Source: Halomonas urmiana (GTDB taxonomy: Bacteria; Pseudomonadota; Gammaproteobacteria; Pseudomonadales; Halomonadaceae). From it: DNA of 64,000 bases. The DNA lies in contig NZ_VBUI01000011.1 in NCBI RefSeq assembly GCF_005780185.1, forward strand, positions 62,001 through 126,000, in the 5' to 3' direction. The notes under the pieces were generated by a model that was given only the letters and a program-made list of their open reading frames with translations, did not search any database and was not told where the DNA came from. Of this stretch, positions 35,184-42,763 are shown piece by piece. A program made the translations under genes and the position numbers. Each line of letters opens with the position of its first letter. The first letter of the stretch is position 1.

Positions 35184-36850
35184 CCCGTTGCCGCATACTG
35201 CTGGCACCAGGCATGGTACTCCGTGGCCGGGAGGGCCGGTGAGTAGTAGAACCCCTGGGCCTGATCACAGCCCAGTCGGCGCAGGATCTCGGCCTGCTGC
35301 TGGGTTTCCACGCCTTCCGCGGTGACCACCAGGTCCAGGGCGTGCCCGATATCGATCATGCAGGCCATCAGCTTAAGCGCTTGCTCATCATCGCTTAGGT
35401 GAGTCACGAAGGCGCGATCGATCTTGAGGCCCGTGATGGGCAGGTGCTGCAAGTACTCGAACGAGGAGAAGCCGGTGCCGAAGTCATCGATGCTCACGCC
35501 GATGCCGAGATTACGAAGGCGCTGTATGGCAGCGCGTGCCGCGCCGAGGTCACTGATAAAGGCACTTTCCGTGAGCTCTACCTCTAGACGATCCGGTTTC
35601 ACACTGGCATTTTCGATAAGCTCTTGAAGAAGCTCATAAAATGTCTCGTCGTACAGATTATGTGCCGACAGGTTGATGCTGATCACGCTCCCTATCCCCG
35701 TGTGCAGGGAAAACGCCCCGGCGGCTTGCGTAACGAAGTGGGTAAGTGGACCAATGAGAGAGGTGTTTTCCACCTTGGGCATAAACTGCCCAGGGGGAAT
35801 CAGTCTGCCATGATCCCCCCGCCAGCGGATGAGGCCTTCGCATCCACAGACTTGGCCATCGGCCAGACGAATCTTGGGCTGGTAATGCAGCTCGAACTCT
35901 CTCTCGGCCAACGCCTCTCGCACCCGGCCGATCAGTTTGAAGTTCTCTAGAGAGCGTTGGTCGAAGGTCGGGCTGAAATGCATATGCCCTTGCCGCTGGC
36001 GGATGGACGCCAAGAGCGCGAGGCGGGCTTCTCGGAGCAGCTCCGCCATCGTCTTGCGGCCATTGTCTGCGATGGCGCTGCCTATCGCCAACTGGACGCG
36101 AACGGGCACCTGATGGATCGGCAGGCTTTCTTCGCCGACCTCAAGGAGCCGTTGGCTGATAGCATAGAGATCACTCGGTTCGATATCCAGCACGACCAGG
36201 GCCAGCTCATCGGGGCTGATGCGGTAGACCTGGCCCCAGCCACGAACCACTTGGCTCAGCTGCTGACTCATGGCGACGATGAGTTGATCGGCCGCCTCGA
36301 AGCCCAGCGCCTCAATAACGTCCGCTATATCGGTGATCTTCACCTTGATCACCCCGACCGTTTTGGCGGGCGATACCAGGGGAGATAAAAGCTCGTGAAG
36401 GTCTTCACGGAGCGCGATCTGGTTGGCAAGGCCCGAATGCTGATCGGTGCGGGCGAGGTCCCGGTGGGCAAGGAACGCTTGGCGACGCGACTGGAACAAC
36501 CACCCCGCGACACCGCCCAGGAGCAAGTAAAGCGCGATGCGCAACAGATAGTTAGTGTAATGTTGTTCGATATCCAGCTCGACATTCAGGGGCATCGCCG
36601 CCATCGCGATGCCGGCGGCCAGGGCGGCCACCAGGCCGCCCGGCAAGCCATACCAGGAAGCGGCGAGCAACACGGGGATGAGCATCAGATAGGGATAGGC
36701 ATACGCCGTCCCCCCGGAGGCATAGACAATCCCGGTCCCCAGACTCAATAGCAGCACGATCATGCCGCCCCGAAAGGCATGGCGACCTGCTAACAGCCGC
36801 CCCACCAGCTGCGGCCATTCCGCCGACTTCAGTATTCGGCCTGATCCCAC
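35165..36850 (-). CDS. Membrane-bound GGDEF/EAL protein, probable c-di-GMP phosphodiesterase
   Basis: A 561-residue protein with about four N-terminal membrane helices (residues 25-125, DUF4118-like), a degenerate GGDEF domain (SPDEL where GGDEF is expected, so cyclase activity is unlikely), and an intact-looking EAL domain. EAL residues are present: EGLIRW, INLSAHN, ELTES, DDFGTGFSS, KIDR and EGVET with QAQGFYYS. It should hydrolyse c-di-GMP. The GTG start at 36850 has GAGGGACC upstream. The last codons (DLPQV and TAG) are supplied by the IS3 end, so the native C-terminus has been replaced, though after the end of the EAL fold. Codon use is less GC-rich than the neighbours. Confidence 0.87.
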   Translation of the reverse strand: MGSGRILKSAEWPQLVGRLLAGRHAFRGGMIVLLLSLGTGIVYASGGTAYAYPYLMLIPVLLAASWYGLPGGLVAALAAGIAMAAMPLNVELDIEQHYTNYLLRIALYLLLGGVAGWLFQSRRQAFLAHRDLARTDQHSGLANQIALREDLHELLSPLVSPAKTVGVIKVKITDIADVIEALGFEAADQLIVAMSQQLSQVVRGWGQVYRISPDELALVVLDIEPSDLYAISQRLLEVGEESLPIHQVPVRVQLAIGSAIADNGRKTMAELLREARLALLASIRQRQGHMHFSPTFDQRSLENFKLIGRVREALAEREFELHYQPKIRLADGQVCGCEGLIRWRGDHGRLIPPGQFMPKVENTSLIGPLTHFVTQAAGAFSLHTGIGSVISINLSAHNLYDETFYELLQELIENASVKPDRLEVELTESAFISDLGAARAAIQRLRNLGIGVSIDDFGTGFSSFEYLQHLPITGLKIDRAFVTHLSDDEQALKLMACMIDIGHALDLVVTAEGVETQQQAEILRRLGCDQAQGFYYSPALPATEYHAWCQQYAATGDLPQV

Positions 36851-37053
36851 GGTCCCTCACCTGCCTCGGATTCATTGAGTCTTATACAAGGTAGCTGAGT
36901 CTTATTGCCTCATCACAACTACTGAGTCTAGTCCCTGGCTGAGACGAGCATCATCAAGCAATCTGTGGATGACCGCCTGACATCTTTCGAAAGCCGGACA
37001 ATGTGCAGCTACGCGGCCAACGGTGCAGTTGCAGCAACCGCTTGGCCGCTGCA

Positions 37054-37239
37054 TTAGCGTCGGCGGCAGGCCGGTATCCGGCACTGGCGTCGCCCGGGTC
37101 GCATTCTCGACAGGTGCCGAACGCCCCGGCGAAGCCCATACCAGGCGCCGCGGAACACCTTGGCGAAGAGGGCCGCGCGCAGCCGGGCGTTGCGCTGTTC
37201 CAGCGCGCGCATCTTCGGGTCGGGATTGTGGAAGGCCAT
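37054..37239 (-). CDS. Small basic protein downstream of ybjQ
   Basis: A 61-residue protein, MAFHNPDPKMRALEQRNARL then RAALFAKVFRGAWYGLRRGV and an Arg-rich tail. It starts 19 bp after the ybjQ stop with GGAGCA-type ribosome binding sequence, so the two are likely cotranscribed. A paralogue exists at 34690-34863 in the same relation to a truncated ybjQ. The repeated pairing suggests a functional two-gene unit. No known family was recognised. The 200 bp between it and the GGDEF/EAL gene hold nothing recognisable. Confidence 0.6.
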   Translation of the reverse strand: MAFHNPDPKMRALEQRNARLRAALFAKVFRGAWYGLRRGVRHLSRMRPGRRQCRIPACRRR

Positions 37240-37258
37240 TGGCTGCTCCGTGGCCGAC

Positions 37259-37600
37259 TCAGGCCCGGGTGACCTTCACCGCAGTGCCCGTGGCCACCAG
37301 GAACAGCATCGACTTGCCGCCGCCAGAAATCTCGCTGTAGTCGAGGTCGATGCCGATCACGGCATTGGCACCCATCGACTCGGCCTCGCGGCGCAGCTCG
37401 TCCAGGCAGGAGACCCGAGCATCGCGTAGCGCGTCCTGGGACGACTTGTTGCGCCCGCCGAAGAAATCGCGGAAGCCGGCGAACATGTCCTTGAGGATAT
37501 TCATGCCGAAGACGCATTCGGCGGAGACGATATCGATGTGCTCGGTCACGCGGTAGCCCTCGAGGTGCGAGGAGGTGGTGAGGATCACGCGTTCGGACAT
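37259..37600 (-). CDS. YbjQ family (heavy-metal-binding-like) protein
   Basis: A 113-residue member of the YbjQ/UPF0145 family, which forms small pentameric beta/alpha proteins of unclear function. The family pattern is complete: [20 protein letters not shown], then [17 protein letters not shown] and the C-terminal [16 protein letters not shown] with the terminal beta-strand. ATG at 37600 has GGAGGTTC upstream. It precedes the small basic-protein gene. A 3' fragment of a second copy lies at 34.9 kb. Confidence 0.88.
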   Translation of the reverse strand: MSERVILTTSSHLEGYRVTEHIDIVSAECVFGMNILKDMFAGFRDFFGGRNKSSQDALRDARVSCLDELRREAESMGANAVIGIDLDYSEISGGGKSMLFLVATGTAVKVTRA

Positions 37601-37690
37601 ACGGAGGTTCTCCCTGTGATGGCGGTAATGGCTAACGGAGCAGCGTGCGAGAGCAAGGCCGCCGCAGGTCCATCATGCGCGGTTTGTCGT

Positions 37691-37975
37691 CTACTGGAAA
37701 TGACACCTCCCGAGCCGCTTTTCTCTACTGGCGGCGGGCGACATACACCATGTAGACGAGGCTCGCCCGGTGCGATGTCCAGGCGCGCCCAACATGTAGC
37801 CGGGGAAGTTGAGCACCGCCAGCCAGCCGCCGGCAGCGTCGCTCAGCCCAGGCTGCTGCATCACCGGTAGCAGCGGCGTATAGGCGAAGCGCGCCACGCC
37901 GATACACAGAATCTGACTGAACACCCCGGCCAGCAGCACGCGGTAGCGCGAGGAGAGAAAAGCGAGCTTGGCCAT
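37691..37975 (-). pseudogene. Truncated YbfB/YjiJ-type MFS transporter gene
   Basis: The first ~60 codons match the N-terminus of YbfB/YjiJ family transporters: VLLAGVFSQILCIGVARFAY, then TPLLPVMQQPGLSDAAGGWL and NFPGYMLGA. After that the frame runs into unrelated residues and stops. In another frame the last bases read LVYMVYVARRQ with a stop, which could be the carrier's original C-terminus. An internal deletion of most of the gene is the simplest reading. It is not functional. Confidence 0.75.
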
Positions 37976-38031
37976 GCCTAGCGCTCCCTAGGTCCCTGTC
38001 ATGTTTACGGTCGGCTATCATACCTCACGCC

Positions 38032-38559
38032 CGGGCGGAACAGCCCATCGCGGCGGTGCAGTCCGAGTATTCGCTGTGAAGCCGCCACCCCCGATCGGCC
38101 TGATCACGGCCTACCGTGAGGCCAGCACGGCGCTGGTGGCCTTCAGTCCCCTGGGGCGCGGCTTCCTGGCCGGTGCGGTCAACGATCCCGCGCGCCTCGA
38201 GGAGAACGACATGCGTCGGGGCATGCCGCGCTTCAGCGCCGAGAACCATGCCCACAACCTGCGCCTGCTCGAGGCGTTCACGGCACTGGCGGAGGAACGG
38301 GGCATGACGCCAGGCCAGCTGGCCCTGGCCTGGCTGCGAGCCCAGGGCGATGAGATTCTGCCGATTCCCGGGTCGCGCAACATCGATCACATGCGCGAGA
38401 ACCTGGCGGCAGAGCACCACCCCCCTGGCACCGCACACCGTGGCCCGGCTGAACGCCATGATGCCCCCCGATCAGGTGGCGGGGGTGCGCTACGACGAAA
38501 CCCAGCAGGCGGAAGTCGATACCGAGGAGTTCGGTGAGTCGGGTGCAACCCCCGCGTAG
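38032..38559 (+). pseudogene. Aldo/keto reductase gene, 5'-truncated and frameshifted
   Basis: The second half of an aldo/keto reductase is readable in pieces: QPIAAVQSEYSL, then after a TGA and a shift IGLITAYREASTALVAFSPL with GRGFLAGAVNDPARLEEND, MTPGQLALAWLRAQ and IPIPGSRNIDHMRENLAA-type sequence. It ends in a further frame with LAPHTVARLNAMMPPDQ to GESGATPA. The second shift lies in a run of six C at 38420-38425. The first 60% with the catalytic Tyr is missing. Multiple independent lesions make a true pseudogene more likely than a sequencing error. Confidence 0.85.
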
Positions 38560-38647
38560 GCGCGAAGCGCCCAGAAGCGGAGAGCATTCGAGGCGGCGTC
38601 CCGCGTCACCCCGGGTGACGGACGGGCGCTCCGCCAGCGGTCATGCG

Positions 38648-38881
38648 TCAGTTATGGTCGACCAGCCCGGCATCGCCGGCGCCTGTGGCACAGTGGGCAC
38701 AGCAATAGACCGTATCGCCATGCTGAACACCGTGGCCCACCACTCGGCAGCCGCACCGGGCACACGACGGCGCCAGCTTGTGGATGGCGCATTCGAAGGA
38801 GTCGAAATCGAAACTCTGGCCGTCCTTGTTGACCGTAAAGGTGTTGCCGTATTCATTACCGCACGTTGCACAGATACTCAT
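38648..38881 (-). CDS. Cys-rich small metal-binding protein (metallothionein-like)
   Basis: A 77-residue protein with nine cysteines (positions 4, 7, 31, 40, 43, 45, 60, 61, 64) and several histidines. MSICATCGNEYGN forms one CxxC site; CARCGCRVVGHGV and YCCAHC form a second, metallothionein-like cluster. SFDFDSFECAIHKLAP between them is a recognisable conserved stretch in related small bacterial proteins. AGGAGG lies 6 bases before the ATG at 38881 (a GTG at 38884 is less well placed). It probably binds zinc or copper. It is a single gene with no obvious regulator beside it; 38882-39107 shows no other feature. Confidence 0.7.
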   Translation of the reverse strand: MSICATCGNEYGNTFTVNKDGQSFDFDSFECAIHKLAPSCARCGCRVVGHGVQHGDTVYCCAHCATGAGDAGLVDHN

Positions 38882-39107
38882 CACCTACCTCCTGCTTGTA
38901 TGCCGCGATAAAGGTGTTCTCTGGCCGATCATCCCGCAAATGGCCGCGTCGGGGCGGAGCCTGGCGGGCATCTGAGACGGCGATGGCCAAACGGCCGGGC
39001 CGTATTGACCACGTCTCGTCTGACTACCCTCAACGTAGCAGATGCCCGGCAGCCTTCTCGAACGGGACAGAGGCCGGGCACGACCCGATCACGTGTCGGT
39101 AAAGGCA

Positions 39108-40079
39108 CTAGGCATCGTCCGACTTGCTGCGCGTCCGGCGCTTATCACCCAGACGAGAGAAGGCGCGGCGTACCGGCCGCCATAGCCGGCTGAGCAGCCA
39201 CAGCACGGGCAGGCCGATCACCAGCCAGGGGGTGAGGAACACCACCACCAGAATCACCTGGCCCACCGATTCGAAGAACACCGACAGGCTGCGGTCCAGC
39301 GCCCGCCACAGGGGCGCCAGCACACCATGCTGGTGGGGCTCTACCCAGCGCTGCTGCTGAAAGTTGGCGGTGATCGCCACGCTGTCGGTCACGCGGGCAA
39401 GGTGACGCTGCTGGCCCTGCATGGACTCGATCTCGCCCTGCACCCTGGCCAACTCGCGCTCGACCTGCAGCAGGTCCTGAATGCGCCGCTCGCTGAACTC
39501 CCGCCCCTGCTGGGCAAGCTCCTTGAGGCGCTCGCGCAGTATCTTCTGCTGGGCCAGCCGTGCTTCGGTATCGATGAACTGCTGGGTACGGTCGTGGCGG
39601 CTGATCTCCACGCCACTGAGTGCCGGCGACTCGGCGACGAGCCTGACCGGCTCGGCGGTTTCCACCCGATCGCGGGCCACGCGCAGGGCCAGGTAGCCGC
39701 TGGCCAGGCCCTGCCGCGGCGTCTGCAGGCGCCCCTGCTCCACCCGGCAGTGCTCGCTCGCCACACAGGCCTCCTGAGTCTCCCGGTAAGCGGCCACCAG
39801 GGCATCGGCCTCATCGAACTGCAGGTTGTAATGGCGCCGCTCCTCGATGCGGGCGTCGGGCGCCTCACCCGACCCGTCGGCCGGGCGAGCGGCACTGGCA
39901 ACATCGGCCTGGCCCACCATCGCCTCGCCGGAGAGGCGGCTCTCCGGCGCGGTTGGCCGCGGCGGCGCATGGTCGAGGCCGGGGCCATCGCAGCCGGCGA
40001 GGCCGAAGGTCACGGCCAGCAGCAGGAGCGGCAGGAGGCAGCGATGAGAACAGCGCAAGGCGGGCATGGCGACGATCAT
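39108..40079 (-). CDS. DUF4349 family lipoprotein
   Basis: A 323-residue envelope protein. The signal peptide ends in lipobox LAGC (CDGPGLDH follows), so it should be a lipoprotein. A Pro-rich linker leads to the DUF4349 domain, with a beta-rich portion (SGYLALRVARDRVETAEPV), a long coiled-coil (REFSERRIQDLLQVERELAR with MQGQQRHLARV), and one C-terminal helix (VGQVILVVVFLTPWLVIGL) followed by a basic tail. DUF4349 proteins span the envelope and have unknown roles. Alternative starts at 40118 and 40067 exist; none has a strong ribosome binding site. Confidence 0.85.
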   Translation of the reverse strand: MIVAMPALRCSHRCLLPLLLLAVTFGLAGCDGPGLDHAPPRPTAPESRLSGEAMVGQADVASAARPADGSGEAPDARIEERRHYNLQFDEADALVAAYRETQEACVASEHCRVEQGRLQTPRQGLASGYLALRVARDRVETAEPVRLVAESPALSGVEISRHDRTQQFIDTEARLAQQKILRERLKELAQQGREFSERRIQDLLQVERELARVQGEIESMQGQQRHLARVTDSVAITANFQQQRWVEPHQHGVLAPLWRALDRSLSVFFESVGQVILVVVFLTPWLVIGLPVLWLLSRLWRPVRRAFSRLGDKRRTRSKSDDA

Positions 40080-40188
40080 CCGTGACGCGTGATAAGCCTC
40101 AAGCGTAGCACCGCGCACCCCGCAGACGCCGCTCCCGGCGACTGGTATTCTCGATGGCTATATTCATAACAACATTTAGGAGGCTGCC

Positions 40189-40788
40189 ATGTGGGATGAG
40201 CGCTACGCCACCGACGATTATATCTACGGCACCGAGCCCAACGACTTCCTGCGCGAGCAGGTGGGCCTGATCGGCGAGCCTTCCAAGCGGGTGCTGTGCC
40301 TAGCCGATGGCGAAGGGCGCAATGGGGTCTACCTGGCCAAACTCGGCCACCGGGTGCTCTCCGTGGATGCCTCGGCGGTCGGCCTGCGTAAGGCGGCCCG
40401 GCTGGCCGAGCGAGAGGGCGTGCCGCTCGAGACCCGCCTCGCCGACCTCTCCGAGCACACCTTCCCCGCCGAGGCCTTCGATGCGGTGGTGTCGATCTTC
40501 TGCCATGTGGCAGAGGCAGGCCGCCCGCACCTGCATGCCCAGGTGGCGCACACCCTCAAGCCCGGCGGCATGCTGATCCTGGAGGCCTACACCCCGGCCC
40601 AGGTGCCGCGGGACACCGGCGGGCCCGACACCCCGGACCGCACCCCCACGGCAGCGGAGCTGGAAGCGGCCTTCGCCGACTTCGAGATCCTCTCGAGCCG
40701 CGAGTTCGACCGCCAGGTGATCGAGGGCCGCGGCCACAGCGGCCTGGGTGCCGTGGTGCAGTTCATCGCCCGCAAGCCCGCCGTCTAG
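40189..40788 (+). CDS. Class I SAM-dependent methyltransferase (TehB/UbiE-like)
   Basis: A 199-residue Rossmann methyltransferase. It starts MWDERYATDDYIYGTEPNDF, a pattern shared with TehB-like and thiopurine-type methyltransferases. Motif I is VLCLADGEGRNGVYLAKLG, the acidic ribose-binding residue lies in VLSVDASAVG, and motif IV is in DAVVSIFCH. TAGGAGG supplies a strong ribosome binding site. The acceptor is unknown; tellurite or a small organic acid are examples from the family. Its TAG stop codon lies inside the left terminal repeat of a MITE-like element, so the original C-terminus may have been altered. Confidence 0.88.
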   Translation: MWDERYATDDYIYGTEPNDFLREQVGLIGEPSKRVLCLADGEGRNGVYLAKLGHRVLSVDASAVGLRKAARLAEREGVPLETRLADLSEHTFPAEAFDAVVSIFCHVAEAGRPHLHAQVAHTLKPGGMLILEAYTPAQVPRDTGGPDTPDRTPTAAELEAAFADFEILSSREFDRQVIEGRGHSGLGAVVQFIARKPAV

Positions 40789-40951
40789 GAGACTGTCGGA
40801 CTTAACGCTGATCTACTGCGAGATCCGATCTTTCGGCCAATTTCATTCGATCTGATTCGTTAAATAGCGCGCTATTCGCCTCATCAGATCGATAAACTTG
40901 TCTCGAAATCCGAATCTCTCGCGACGATCGGTCAAATCCGACAGGCTCCTA
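40786..40951. mobile_element. MITE-like 166-bp imperfect palindrome
   Basis: An 18-bp terminal inverted repeat, TAGGAGACTGTCGGACTT on the left and the reverse complement of TAGGAGCCTGTCGGATTT on the right (16 of 18 match), bounds the element. Both ends are in the context CTAG, consistent with a TA or CTAG target duplication. Inside lie nested repeats: CGATCTGAT (40848) with ATCAGATCG (40883), and the palindrome AATAGCGCGCTATT (40863-40876). The whole element folds on itself and has no open frame. It is AT-richer than its surroundings, and both convergent neighbouring genes stop within its terminal repeats. Confidence 0.8.
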
Positions 40952-41851
40952 GGCGAGCCGGCACTCGCGCCTATCCGGCGCCAGGGCCCTCTCGAGGAAG
41001 GCGAGCAGCTCGGGCATCTCCTCGTCGATATGCTGGCTGAGGTCATGGTCGCCGGGCAGCAGGCGCAGCTCGGCGGGCGCAGCGCCGCGGCTGGCATACA
41101 GCCGCTCGGCGTCGCTGGGCGGAATCACCGCGTCGTCGCGGCCGTGCACCAGCAGCACCGGGCAACGCACCTTGGGCAGTGTGTTCACCGGCGCAATGTC
41201 ATCGAAGCGATGGCCGATCACCCGCTCCACATAACGCATCACATACCAGCCCACCGGAAAGAACGGCAGGCCCTTCTCCGCCAGCCAGCGGCGCATCATG
41301 CCATCCGGGTGGGCGAAGGCGGAAAGGCTGACCACGGCGGCGATATCGTGGCGCCGTGAGGCGACGAGCAGCACCGCCGCGGCCCCCACCGAGTGGCCGA
41401 GGAGCGCCACCGGTCGCTGGGACATGCCGGGCCGGGCATGCAGCCAGTCCAGCGCGGCGTCGGTGTCCTCGGCGAAGCGCGGCATGGAGGAGAAGCTATC
41501 GGCGTCGCTGTCACCGTGGTTGCGCATATCGATAAGCAGCACGTTCCAGCCTGCTGCCTGCAGCGGCGTCGCCAGCGGTAGCATCAGCTCGCGGTTGGCG
41601 CCCCAGCCGTGGGTGACCACCACCGTGCCCCGGCCCGGGGTCGCCGGAAGCCACCAGCCCACCAATGCCCTACCCCGCCGCGTGGGAAGGGTCACCGTCT
41701 CCCCGGTCACGCCGTGCTCGTCCAGCGAGCACGCGATCGGCACCCGCGGCGCGGCCAAGCTGATGCGCAGCCGCCGATGAAAGAGGTGCAGCAGCAGTGC
41801 CAGCCCTGCCGGCAGCAGGCTCCACCCCAGCCATCCCGGCACGGCGATCAT
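40949..41851 (-). CDS. Alpha/beta hydrolase with N-terminal membrane helix
   Basis: A 300-residue serine hydrolase. An N-terminal hydrophobic segment (residues 5-22) may anchor it. The oxyanion region VVVTHGWGAN, nucleophile elbow LLGHSVGAAAV, acid LLVHGRDDAVIP and catalytic His in LPGDHDLS form a complete triad. It resembles the YqkD/BEM46 class of membrane-associated hydrolases; the substrate is unknown. It is the second gene after tspO, three bases beyond its stop. Its own TAG lies in the right terminal repeat of the MITE-like element. Confidence 0.87.
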   Translation of the reverse strand: MIAVPGWLGWSLLPAGLALLLHLFHRRLRISLAAPRVPIACSLDEHGVTGETVTLPTRRGRALVGWWLPATPGRGTVVVTHGWGANRELMLPLATPLQAAGWNVLLIDMRNHGDSDADSFSSMPRFAEDTDAALDWLHARPGMSQRPVALLGHSVGAAAVLLVASRRHDIAAVVSLSAFAHPDGMMRRWLAEKGLPFFPVGWYVMRYVERVIGHRFDDIAPVNTLPKVRCPVLLVHGRDDAVIPPSDAERLYASRGAAPAELRLLPGDHDLSQHIDEEMPELLAFLERALAPDRRECRLA

Positions 41852-41854
41852 CGT

Positions 41855-42331
41855 CTAGCCGCCGCCATTGAGCCACCAGGTGGCGGCATTGAGGTAGGCG
41901 GCGAAGCTCACCCAGGCCAGGTAGGGCACCAGCAACCAGGCGGCGGTTGGCGAGACCCGGGCGAAGCGGCGGATGGTCAGCGCGATCAGCCCCCACAGCA
42001 GCAGCAGGTCGAGCAGCGCCAGGCCCATCCAGTGCAGGCCGAAGAACAGGACCGACCACAGGGCGTTGGCGGCCAGCTGAGCGACAAAGGGCCAGAGGGT
42101 GAACCAGCGCGCTGCGGGCGGGGCGGCCAGGGTGGCGCGCCAGGCGGACAGCGCCATCAGCAGGTAGAGCGTGCTCCAGGCAATGGGGAAGGTGAGGTCG
42201 GGCGGCGTGAGCGGCGGCTTGGCCAGGGCGGCGTACCAGTCGCCGGGCGGGGTGGCGATACCGGTCAAGGCGGCCAGCACGACCAGCGCCAGCCAGCCGC
42301 ACAGCACCGGGGCGGAACGCGTCGCGGTCAT
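41855..42331 (-). CDS. TspO/MBR family membrane protein
   Basis: A 158-residue protein with five predicted membrane helices. TspO hallmarks are WYAALAKPPLTPPDLTFPIA (the WYxxLxKPxxxPP motif), STLYLLMALSAW, and the helix V region with NAATWWLNGG. TspO proteins bind porphyrins, cholesterol-like ligands or stress signals. ATG at 42331 is preferred because GGAG lies 5 bases upstream (GTG at 42337 overlaps it). The hydrolase gene follows directly, so the two form an operon. It is divergent from a relict flavoprotein fragment. Confidence 0.9.
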   Translation of the reverse strand: MTATRSAPVLCGWLALVVLAALTGIATPPGDWYAALAKPPLTPPDLTFPIAWSTLYLLMALSAWRATLAAPPAARWFTLWPFVAQLAANALWSVLFFGLHWMGLALLDLLLLWGLIALTIRRFARVSPTAAWLLVPYLAWVSFAAYLNAATWWLNGGG

Positions 42332-42411
42332 GGTCACTCCATGTCATGGTGAAGTCGGTATCGTAGGCGGTGGCTGTCCCGCCATCGAAGCGTATGTGCT
42401 GGGAGAGAAAC

Positions 42412-42537
42412 ATGGATGAGATCCTGGATACCATCATCGTGGGCGGCGGCATGGTCGGTGCGGCGACCGCCGTGGCGCTGGCCGATCGCCTGGAAGGCGC
42501 CAAGCGGCAGGTGATCCGCCGCGCCCTGGGGCTCTGA
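42412..42537 (+). pseudogene. Micro-ORF left from a UbiH-like FAD monooxygenase
   Basis: A 41-codon frame starts MDEILDTIIVGGGMVGAATA, the FAD-binding Rossmann start of UbiH/UbiF-type hydroxylases, then jumps to GAKRQVIRRALGL, which resembles their C-terminus. GGGAGAG precedes the ATG. The frame is maintained across the join. The simplest reading is a large in-frame internal deletion of a ubiquinone-hydroxylase-type gene. The peptide cannot bind FAD properly. Confidence 0.65.
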
Positions 42538-42568
42538 CGGCACGCGACGGGCAGTGGCCCGGGCGGGC

Positions 42569-42587
42569 ATTGTTATGTTATAACCTT
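42569..42587. promoter_or_regulatory. Zur box of the zinc uptake operon
   Basis: ATTGTTATGTTATAACCTT matches the proteobacterial Zur consensus AATGTTATAATATAACATT at 15 of 19 positions. It lies 27-45 bp before the first start codon of an operon for a zinc ABC importer, where a Zur repressor site is expected. Confidence 0.8.
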
Positions 42588-42613
42588 TGCCGCATTCCCG
42601 GAGGCGCTCCCCC

Positions 42614-42763
42614 ATGGCACACCGACACCACCGGCACCGCCCCGAAGGGCCCTGCCACTTCTCGCTGATGTCGCTCTCCGCGGCGCGCCGGCTACTGCTG
42701 GCCGCCGCGCCGCTGGCTGCCCTGTGGCTGGCGGTCTCCTGGGCCGCGGGGTGGTGGTCCTGA
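42614..42763 (+). CDS. His-rich single-helix microprotein, first gene of the zinc operon
   Basis: A 49-residue protein beginning MAHRHHRHRPEGPCHF, then one membrane helix (about residues 26-48, LLLAAAPLAALWLAVSWAAG). GGAGG lies 8 bases before the ATG. Its stop overlaps the znuC start (TGATG), and a Zur box precedes it, so it is regulated and translated with the importer. The His cluster and Cys14 could bind zinc. No family is recognised. It may be a small accessory to the importer or a translated leader; its position makes a random open frame unlikely. Confidence 0.6.
   Translation: MAHRHHRHRPEGPCHFSLMSLSAARRLLLAAAPLAALWLAVSWAAGWWS

Noticed and set aside
38604..38620. CGTCACCC-C-GGGTGACG palindrome as a terminator of the Cys-rich protein gene
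   Set aside because: Only 8 bp of stem without a U-tract, and close to other GC-rich self-complementary sequence; too weak to call.
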